Shown one piece after another: positions 8,329 through 16,034 of a DNA stretch of 16,034 bases. Under the pieces are notes generated by a model. It did no database searches. It saw only the letters and a list, made by a program, of their open reading frames with translations, and was not told the DNA's origin. The position numbers were made by a program, and so were the translations under genes. The stretch comes from Paraglomus occultum (taxonomy: Eukaryota; Glomeromycota; Glomeromycetes; Paraglomerales; Paraglomeraceae), in assembly GCA_910592205.1 (NCBI GenBank), contig CAJVPJ010000824.1, forward strand, positions 1-16,034, given 5' to 3'. Numbering within the stretch: position 1 is the first letter of the stretch; each line of letters starts with the position of its first letter.

Positions 8329-10753
8329 TTACTCAAATAGTCTCGATCTTTTCACTAGTTCAAACGCAGTGTCGAGAGCTTCATGATGCTCCAACTCTGT
8401 CGCGTCCTTGAACAGTGTAAAGGCCTCGTTGGGAGTCATAGCCCTGCATTTTTCCACTCTCTCGTGAAATTCCTCTAATGGCGTCTTTGAAAAATCTGTA
8501 GGGTGATATTCCGGACTATCCAACGGGCTCATCTCATCTGAAACCGGAGATACGGGGCTCTCTAAAGCAGGAGTTCCATTGCCGGTATTGTTGGCAGTAT
8601 TGGCATTGGTGGCAATTGCTGGCATAGATTTGCTGCTTTTGAAGGAATTTGAGGACGAAGTGCGACTGGGAATAAAGGGGAAAGAACGAGAACGTTTAGC
8701 CGGAGGAGCAGGCAGATCCTTGAGACGTTCAGTCGAGACATCACGAATGAATATGTGGTGGATTTGGTTTGGATGTTCCTTGGCTATGGCAGAATAACTA
8801 GTTTGTCGAATTTTATGGAATGAGATGGATGAAATGAGAATGTAAATTGTTATGCTTGAAGAACTGATTTCATCATAAATGACTCACATGTCCATATCAA
8901 TTTCACCACTGTCTCCAATTAATATAAATTTACGCTTGGGAAAGTCCTAAAAGTCAATAACACGTTTAGCGCCCCATTTATCTATTTGCTCAACATCTCA
9001 ATACCATGCGAACGCTTAGTTAACTTACTTTCAATATCTCCAATATGGTATCTCTTTTATTTCTCTGCGGTTCATCTAATAGTGTTCTCACCAAATCATT
9101 ATAAAACTTCAGATGAGCTGATCCAGGCGGAAATTTCTTGGTGTGAAAGAATGCTGTAAGCATAGGGAATAGCTGCCATGGCGAGTTGGAGACATAGTGA
9201 AATGATGCCCCGCGATTATACTGATGTGTTTGTGATAAAAGGAATAGGCAAAGAGGAAGTGTTAAACATTTGAGAGGTAATAAGGTTTCGAAGACAATAA
9301 ATTCGCGAGCTTACCCAATTCATATAGACATTCGCCATGCCTGTAACCTGATAACGGTAGAATTCGAATAAGAGACAAAGGCAGCAAAAAAAAATCAATT
9401 AATTCTTTATTCGTCTTACCTCTTTCGTCTCAAGTAAAAAGGTATTATTGAGCACTGCACGTGCACCACCACCAATGTTAGTGTCTTTGATTGTATCATC
9501 AATGTCCTTTATTTATTGTGAGTGAACAAAACTATTATTAACAATAGCCAAACCCATGCCAGCGAAACAAAGCGTAATACTCACAGATATGATGGAAAGG
9601 CCCTCTAACTCGACCAAATTCGCCAAACCGGGCGATGCGTGAGCTTTGATCAAAACAAAATACGCAAATCAATAAGATAAAACGGACAATGATTTGCTTC
9701 TCAACCAACACACTATGGAAAATTATCAACACCAACGTTTTCTCCTTCCTTCCGGCGTAGCCTGCAATTGCAACAGTCTCACGTTCTTTCTGCAATCGCT
9801 CACTGCAGCTATCCATTTATCAACCGCAGCCGTAGGAATCAAAATCTTTCCGGAGAAATGACCGGTATTACTCGTGACATGTATCACAGGCTCTTCGAGA
9901 TCCTGTTCTTCGACGATTTCCACTTTTTTGCTCACACTCGAATCATCGTCGTTTCCCTCGCTACTTCCACTCGAAGATAAATCGTCCTCATCCGCCGACG
10001 ATGTCTTTTTGGAATCCGGAATACCGTTGTTAAAGACTTGATCGTCTTCATAGTCAGAATCCAACTCGTAATCCAGTTCCATGTGCGTGGGTTGCGCGAC
10101 ACCGGTGATCTCGACGGTATAGCGTTGATGACGGAGGTTCTTGGCGAGAAACATACCGAAACGTTCTTCGAGATGTCTGTTGCGAACATCGTCTTTTGTC
10201 ACGCCAGTCACTTTTCGTGCAACCCCTAGAAATAAATTTGAGTCAGCTGGTTTTGTAAGGGACGAAAAAAAAACATGTACAAGGAAAAACGATCGAATCA
10301 AAGCTACACGAACAAACATGCCTAGCAGCAAACTTCGTTTTCGACTCTTTTTCATAGAATAAGCCCATCCGCGTACTCGCACATTCCACATGCCTTCGTT
10401 TTCTAAATACGAATTTACACACATCGGGAAATTAAACCATTATAAAAACGGGTCCAACCTTCCATCTTTTATGGGCCTCACCTCTTTTAAACCGCAAAAT
10501 CCCCACTCCACAATTCCAGTTAAATACCTGGATCCAGAAAAGCATATGTAGGAATTAATATACAATGCTGCTCGACTGTCCTTAAATCTTCGTGAGCCGT
10601 GGCAAGCACTTGAGACTCCAACTCGTTTATGTCTGTAGGTTCGGCGGTCGATGTCCCTGCATAGTAAGACGCCGAAGCCGATGCGACAACCGACAAGACG
10701 CGGTTTTTAAGAAAACCTGCTTTTTCACGCAAACGAGAACGCTCGGAAGACAT
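8329..10753 (-). CDS. APP1: App1-type phosphatidate phosphatase (DUF2183), nine exons
   Basis: App1-family enzymes dephosphorylate phosphatidate to diacylglycerol at cortical actin and endocytic sites in yeast. My model has exons 10753-10528, 10402-10322, 10225-9737, 9643-9585, 9506-9420, 9347-9315, 9220-9029, 8946-8888 and 8797-8329, all joining in phase to 564 residues (yeast App1 is of similar length). The N-terminal domain has NEGMWNVRVRGWAYS (residues 77-91) and LLLGVARKVTGV. A 60-residue acidic, serine-rich linker follows (about 154-215). The catalytic DxDxT motif is SDIDDTIKDTNIGGG (DIDDT at 286-290), with ILIGDSGEIDMDIY near 397-410 and a Ser/Pro-rich tail. The intron 10226-10321 starts with GC, and 9644-9736 has the weak donor GTTGGT. 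These two junctions are the least certain. Confidence 0.93.
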
Positions 10754-10875
10754 GCTTTTGGCCGGGTTATAACTGATATGGCTTGAGAGGGCTTGATCGG
10801 GGGAGGGGAGGGGAAAAAAAAAAAAAAAGACCGGGCAGTGCAGTGGGAGGTTTCTTTATTATATAAATTGGAGTA
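10754..10875 (-). promoter_or_regulatory. APP1 promoter: pyrimidine tract and TATA-like box
   Basis: On the minus strand, upstream of the APP1 ATG, there is a TATATAA-like element (10858-10864), then 15 T residues (10814-10828) running directly into CCCCTCCCCTCCCCC (about 10799-10813), then the ATG at 10753 with A at -3. Long pyrimidine runs between a TATA box and the start site are common in fungal promoters. Assignment rests on position and composition only. Confidence 0.5.
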
Positions 10876-11127
10876 TCCCCGAATTCGTATGATTTATTTT
10901 ATGCCTATTTGACATTCTGTACGACAATGCTTACTTTTAATTCATGTTACACTCATTATATTCTTTACGCCATTATTATATTAAAATTGAATCTTTCAGC
11001 AAAATAGTAATGGCAAACATAAAAAACCCTTATCAAGTCAACAAACAACCCTTAAAAAATATAACAACAAATATTTATAATACAAAACGGATATCTGAAA
11101 AACACATACATGGGAGTATTCACGAGA
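10876..11127. other. Spacer between the kinase-Sel1 and APP1 genes
   Basis: This AT-rich spacer would hold the 3' untranslated region of the kinase-Sel1 gene and the distal promoter of APP1, both on the minus strand. No exon or RNA gene is apparent. Confidence 0.5.
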
Positions 11128-13310
11128 TCACGCTGAATAAAAAGTTGGATTCGCACAATTAGCAAAACTGATCAATTCTCTGTAAAATAATATGATGGAT
11201 GATAAAAATAATAATAATAATACGTACCATGACTGCGATCGCCTTTGTCGCTCCAACCGCCTCAACTCATTCGCCGCAAAATCGTACCTATTATTTGCCG
11301 CTCGAGTATACCACTCTCTGGCTTTTCTCACGTTTTTCTGAGTACCTTTTCCAATCTCACACCACCACCCAACCCAATACTGAGCATCTGCGTATCCAGC
11401 CTCGGCAGCGCTCAACATGCACTGGAAACCCTTTTTCGATTGAATCGGCGTGCCAACTCCCAACATGTAACAATGTGCAAGCTCCATTTGTGACGGAAGA
11501 TGCTTCATTTCGGCTGCACGTTGGAACGATTCAAATGCCAGCTTCTCGCTGGCCGGTGTCCTTAGCTCGGTGTTGCAGTAATGATTGTGGTGTCCAAGCT
11601 TGTATAGAGCGAGGGCCGAATTTTCCTTGGCGGCCGCTGTTAACCAGCGTTTGCCCTCTTCTTCATTGTGTTCTGTACCGATGCCGGTCAGATAGCATAT
11701 ACCCAAATGAGCTTGACCTATCGGATCTCCACCTTCAGCTGATCTTGTATACCATTCAAAGGCCTTTTCGTTATCCTTTATTGTTCCAATACCCTGCTCG
11801 TGGCACCACCCAACCATACATTCCCAGTGCACATGATTATTGGCACTGGTCACCAGTTCAAACAGTGCATAGGGTACTATTTTCATGTCATTAATCCACG
11901 AATCCAATACCTTGTTTCTGAAACCGGGTTTCTCAATCTCGAGAAAGTAATCATAAAATTTATCTAAAAAGTACGATCGTCCAACAGTTATCCAGACTTT
12001 ACTGGTCGGCGGTATCGAATCGTTCGACCCTTCATTAACCACAGAAGATCGTGCCGAATTTTGCGATACTAGCGTGTGAGATGTACTATCAACCGTGCTT
12101 TCATTGACAATAATCCTAATCCCAGCCTGATTATTTCCTTCTCCTAGTATCTCGCTTCTTGATCGTTGATGCATTCCTGGACGCGCGGCCAGATCTGTGT
12201 ATACCGGTGTAGGAGGGATTAGATGGGATTCGTCTACGGATGAAATGTCGAGAGGAAGACTGGTCAAGTGCTCGTCGTAACATTGACGTAACGTGTATGC
12301 TACCCAGTCGAGTGATGGACGTTCTGAAGGATTATAGCGTGTGAGTTCGGCAAAAGCTTGTGCGTACGAAGGTGGAGTATCATTGGGAAGTTCTCGATGA
12401 AGACTTTCGATGCAATCCCGACTGCGTTTTGCGGCTATTAGATGGTCATATGTGAGTTCACTGTATGGCGTTTTTCCGTCGAGAGCAACTGCAAAATCAA
12501 AGGGTAAAACATTTAGTTGATTGACGCTTGTGCGAGCGTGATAAACATGTTAGCGTTAACGTTAATTCCTCCTCCATTGATCCTACATACTTGACCATAA
12601 CAACAATCCTAGTGAATAAACATCCGATAATTTTGGCTGTGTTTTAAAGAAACGTCTCATCTTTGGCTCAGCGCATACCCTCTCTGGTGCAATCCAACTC
12701 ATTGTGCCTCCGATTCTACCATCCAACACATGTTGCGTTCTGCTTCGACTTATGCCAAAATCAGCAATCTTTGGTTTCAAGTCTTCCGTCAAAAGGACGT
12801 TTTCAGTTTTTAGGTCGTAATGTACAATAGCCTGTGAATGGCAGTAATGAACTCCACGACAAATGTCATGGGCTATTCGGGCTTTGGTCTTCCAAGAAAC
12901 TGTTTCTGTTTGGAGGTAAGATTTCAACGTGCCGTAGAATGCGTATTCAAGGACTAACCAGTAACCCTTTTCATCTTCCATGACACCGTAGAATTTGAGT
13001 ATGTTTTCGTGTTCGCGTAAGCGGCTGTAAATACGAAATTCGTTTTCGAGTGATTTGCGGTCTTCCTAAATAAAGAAACTATGGATATTAGATTTGAATT
13101 TTTGTCGTATAATAGATTCTCAATTTCCTTGAAAAAGGAATCGTAGAATGCGTTGATATACATGCATCGCATTCTCTTTCCCTATACCTTGCTTATTTTT
13201 ATGGCAACTGGTTTTTCATCGTACTCTGCTTTGTACACTTTGCCATTCGCTCCTTCACCGATGATGAAGCGCGGCTTTGGCATCACAATCTCTGACCTTT
13301 GAATATACAT
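11128..13310 (-). CDS. Protein kinase fused to Sel1 repeats
   Basis: Exons are 13310-13188, 13065-12591 and 12488 onward. The last one either reads through to TGA at 11128 (652 residues) or loses a 48-nt intron at 11227-11180, so that TG|A forms a stop (619 residues). The kinase domain (about 14-265) has the glycine loop GEGANGKV (18-25), VAIK lysine K38, catalytic loop HYDLKTENVLL (123-133; Tyr replaces the usual Arg), DFG 143-145 and APE 167-169. A Ser/Thr-rich linker follows, then five Sel1 repeats at about 420-600 (for example CHEQGIGTIKDNEKAFEWYT). The kinase type resembles tyrosine-kinase-like (TKL) kinases, and kinase-Sel1 fusions are typical of Glomeromycotina and relatives. Sel1 repeats bind partner proteins, so signalling is likely; the substrate is unknown. 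The start is the first ATG after an in-frame TAA. Confidence 0.93.
11180..11227 (-). other. Candidate 48-nt terminal intron of the kinase-Sel1 gene
   Basis: On the minus strand the sequence TCATG|GTACGT...TTATTTTACAG|AGAATTG has a good donor and acceptor. Splicing brings TG next to A and creates the stop right after SerGlnSer. Without splicing the frame stays open and encodes a hydrophobic run (WYVLLLLFLSSIILFY) behind a basic segment, then ends at 11128. Other introns in the gene are 102 and 122 nt, so this one is short for the locus. Confidence 0.55.
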
Positions 13311-13400
13311 TTTGAAAAACCCGACTGTTTTATACAAGTTTGATGTTCTTGATTATATAACAGTTGGGTATGTTCATGCAAATTGGAAGCGATAATATCG
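13311..13400 (-). promoter_or_regulatory. Presumed core promoter or 5' leader of the kinase-Sel1 gene
   Basis: On the minus strand a TATATAA element (about 13353-13359) lies roughly 45 bp before the ATG and a TATAAAA lies at about 13328-13335. An in-frame TAA overlaps the first of these. Spacing this short would give a very short leader, so one or both may be chance AT-rich sequence. Confidence 0.3.
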
Positions 13401-16034
13401 ACTGTCGTTATCAATATTTAAGTGATTACAATGTTCGAATAGCTATTTGACGTATATAAATTCCAATGTCCTTTGGTAATGTTTCGTTCTTCTGTAAATA
13501 TCTAATTCATTAAACCAACTCGAATACTTGTATCGTATGCGTTGATATACAGCCTATTTCATCTTTTAGCATTTACATGAGTGTTAGAGGAGGGGAGAAA
13601 AGTGAGGAGAGTAGATGTAACACTGACAATTTTCTGTGTCGATCTTAATACTCGGTGATCACAATTTGTGATAACAGGGTTCCCGTTATCGGAAAAAAAA
13701 AAAAAAAAGAGGAAAGAAATTAAATTACCAAGAAATTAAACTTTTCGTAATATATCGGTTTACCGTAGTAATAAGTAAATCAGTTCATTGTTCGTCATGG
13801 GGCTTATTTAGACTAGTGCATGGGCGTTTACTATACGGATATGGTGGGGTTTTATTATATTATCTCTTTTAGCTGTCAATAGAATGCGGCCAAATAGGGA
13901 TGGTACTGGTTTCACAATGCGGAAAAAAAAGCTGGGGTAACATCTAATTCACGATTGAAAGACCAATGAAAAAATTTGTCAATGGCTGTGACTTGCAATA
14001 AAGATTGCGTATTAAAACTACCCCCGTAAAGATGCCTACTATCCACAGACAAAGACACATTACGAGATAAATGATAGCTTTTGTTCGAGCGTGATTTTCA
14101 TGAAACTGTTGCAAATGAAAAAGAAAATCATTTCTTTATTTGCTGCCACCCGCGATCGGCACAGCACAGCACAGAATGCACAAACTGTACAGCCTCACTC
14201 GTCAAATATTGGATGGAAGACGTGACATAAAGTCAACTGATTTCCTTATATATTTGTTATAGCAGCAACAAACAAACATTTGGCCAATTGCTTATCGTTC
14301 ATGGTTACCTCCAAAAGCAGATGGCATATTGAAGCAATAATTTTTTTACGTTTTTTTGCTCTCATTAATAATACATTTAATCCATAAACTGCAACAAGTG
14401 CGACGAGTACTACCAGGATTCACACAAAACCAGTTTGCCGCATAACGCACTTGTCCGCATTCTGGAAAACATTATCAAACTATATAGACGACTGGTCGAG
14501 TTGCAAATTTCTGTGTTTTGAATCTCTTGGCAGATTCGAAGTAACAATTTCGATAAGATTGTTGTTGTGTTACATTGCACATTTACAGGATGTCGGGATA
14601 CAAACTTTCGAATTTTTGCATATAACCAGGGTTTAACTTTTCGTCCCCTCTTTGTAGTCTTATGTAATACTGTGAATATTTCCATTAGTCGGTTATGATG
14701 CAAAAAATTGCGAGAGTGCTAATGCAGAAAAGCTCAAGTTTCATGTTAGAGTAGCAACCATAGTAAACGTACTTGCTGTGTGTTTAGATGATCCGTAAGA
14801 AAAGTTCCAAGTTTGGGTGTATCATGATTTGTTATCAGACATTAATTAATTTACTTTGTACAAAAAAGTTTTAAGTTAATCGAGGAGAAATTGAAATTGA
14901 TAATGAATTACAGTTTGGATGTGTTTAGTCGCTTTGCGATTTATATCGTTATGTATAAAAAGAAAAATCGTAATTCGGACATCAACCGTCGACAAATTAA
15001 TTGTTATTCTGTAGCCAACTGATACCCAACAATTTAAAAATATACAAAAGACATTATATTTATACATTACAAACTAGTTACTACGGCGAAGGGATATCCA
15101 GCAATTAAATCTAGCTCTTTCAAACTCTCGGCTAACCCCCCTCTTTGCTTAAATTGCTGACACTTTTAAACTATACTCGTAATGTTTGATTTGTGTACCG
15201 CAAGTACTCGATTAATTACACTGCCGTTCTATCGGTGGTAGTCCCATAGTCGGAAATTTTATGCAACAAAAGTCGTGTTTTATTTGTAATTGCATTTGCC
15301 AATTTCCGGAATTGATGGACAAGATTAATTGTTTAGGAACCCGTGCGGATTACAGCAATCAAAATTCAAGATGGTTGAATGTCAAACAAAGTTATATCTG
15401 TTTGTGATACGAAATAATAAGCTCATGATAGTACATTTACTCAGATTCAAACGATAAGTGAAACGGTGTTAGCTTATGATAGCTGGCTATGCATGGGAAG
15501 TATAAATGTCACATAAACAGCTTTTTTTTTGTTGATTGATTCTTGACAGTAAATAAACGCGTCACAATAAAATTGTATTTAATTTAATTTTAGGCAACAA
15601 TTACATAATTAATTTATGCCTCATAGGACCCAAGCTGTTGCCTCAGCTAAAGCAAAGCAAATGATAATGATAGCAGAGACAGTACAACGTAGCAGATTGA
15701 ACTTGTATTAAAATTTCAGAAACAGATTTTTTACAATATACCAGTTTAAGCTTGTGCTGTGAATAGAGATTAATACTAATGGGAAAATGATAAATAGCTA
15801 AAGCAGTGATTGTGTTACCACCATCTCAAATATATGTTGTGCTACTGTAATCAAATGCGCATCAAACATGTAAACGTAAGCTTGAGGGTTTCTTTGTGAT
15901 TAACGATTATACTGTAGAATCATAATTGTATTACCATCACGCAACCATATGACTCATTGGGGGGTACGATATCCTAGTGTTACAGACATATGTGACCTCC
16001 CCTATGAAACTCCACAAATGAACTTTTTTTCGCC
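13401..16034. other. Intergenic DNA, no gene seen
   Basis: Apart from the palindrome and poly(A) tract near 13660-13710, I see no exon with both coding character and splice signals. The longest frame (14410-14703, minus) has no recognisable domain. A 31-residue frame at 15616-15711 follows an acceptor-like TTTTAG but shows no family features. The end of the window (about 15958-16010) has GGGGGGTACGATATCC and a facing CCTCCCC, perhaps the start of another inverted-repeat element cut by the window edge. Confidence 0.45.
13670..13690. repeat. 21-bp near-perfect palindrome next to a poly(A) tract
   Basis: GATAACAGGGTTCCCGTTATC pairs with itself as GATAAC/GTTATC plus GGG/CCC, with one mismatch pair. 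It is followed by an A run (about 13693-13708) and preceded by a second near-palindrome TCACAATTTGTGA (about 13659-13671). It lies some 360 bp upstream of the kinase-Sel1 ATG, so a binding site for a dimeric regulator is possible. This is inference. Confidence 0.6.

Noticed and set aside
9768-10362. Several 63-73 codon frames on the plus strand
   Set aside because: They are antisense to the App1 exon with the acidic linker and have no family features.
9726-10424. Single 232-codon exon for the APP1 N-terminal part
   Set aside because: It reads through a 96-nt stretch that adds a hydrophobic insert absent from the family pattern; the GC-AG intron gives a seamless join.
11199-11894. 231-codon open frame on the plus strand
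   Set aside because: It is antisense to the Sel1-repeat exon, which has unmistakable repeat motifs on the minus strand; the plus frame shows no domain.
14410-14703. 97-codon minus-strand frame
   Set aside because: It starts with ordinary ATG sequence but has no domain, and composition matches the surrounding intergenic DNA.
15616-15711. 31-residue frame after an acceptor-like TTTTAG
   Set aside because: No upstream exon in phase could be identified and no family is recognisable.
1-16034. tRNA, rRNA, CRISPR array or phage-like genes
   Set aside because: Scanning for tRNA-arm words, rRNA-like GC-rich blocks and regularly spaced repeats showed none; the gene structure is eukaryotic.

Overview
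The window looks like nuclear DNA of a filamentous fungus, most likely an early-diverging Mucoromycota-type lineage; an arbuscular-mycorrhizal (Glomeromycotina) or related genome is possible. The reasons are: genes split by many short introns (about 50-125 nt) with GTRWGT-like donors and YAG acceptors; an App1-type phosphatidate phosphatase; a protein kinase fused to Sel1 repeats, an architecture strongly expanded in Glomeromycotina; pyrimidine-rich promoters; and long AT-rich intergenic DNA full of inverted repeats. The species cannot be named from the sequence.

Layout. (1) 1-2.4 kb is AT-rich, gene-free DNA with a 17-bp tandem repeat, a degenerate ~65-105 bp tandem repeat (958-1350), and two ~70-bp inverted repeats (693-764 and 2305-2373) about 1.5 kb apart. 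(2) 2.4-6.6 kb is an accessory region. It holds an orphan two-exon gene (2415-3195, minus) with four 15-residue repeats and a coiled-coil C-terminus, a 756-bp foldback MITE-like element flanked by TA (3330-4085), a perfect 57-bp hairpin (4144-4200), a second orphan gene (4808-5520, minus) and, head-to-head with it, a frame-conflicted gene or pseudogene (5716-6587, plus). The last exon of that locus is a clear paralogue of the C-terminus of the 2415-3195 gene. (3) 7.2-13.3 kb is a conserved gene block: a DUF4291 gene (plus, 2 exons), convergent with an APP1-like phosphatase gene (minus, 9 exons, one apparent GC-AG intron), followed by a kinase-Sel1 fusion gene (minus, 3 or 4 exons). (4) 13.3-16.0 kb shows promoter-like sequence for the kinase and otherwise nothing I can call a gene.

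The three conserved genes have no obvious shared pathway. APP1 (membrane lipid and endocytic sites) and the kinase-Sel1 protein (signalling) are tandem on one strand, each with its own promoter-like region. The most unusual things are the optional 48-nt terminal intron of the kinase gene, whose removal creates the stop codon across the splice junction and whose retention would add a hydrophobic tail; the HYD-for-HRD change in the same kinase; the GC-AG intron of APP1; and the small orphan coiled-coil gene family among the inverted repeats.
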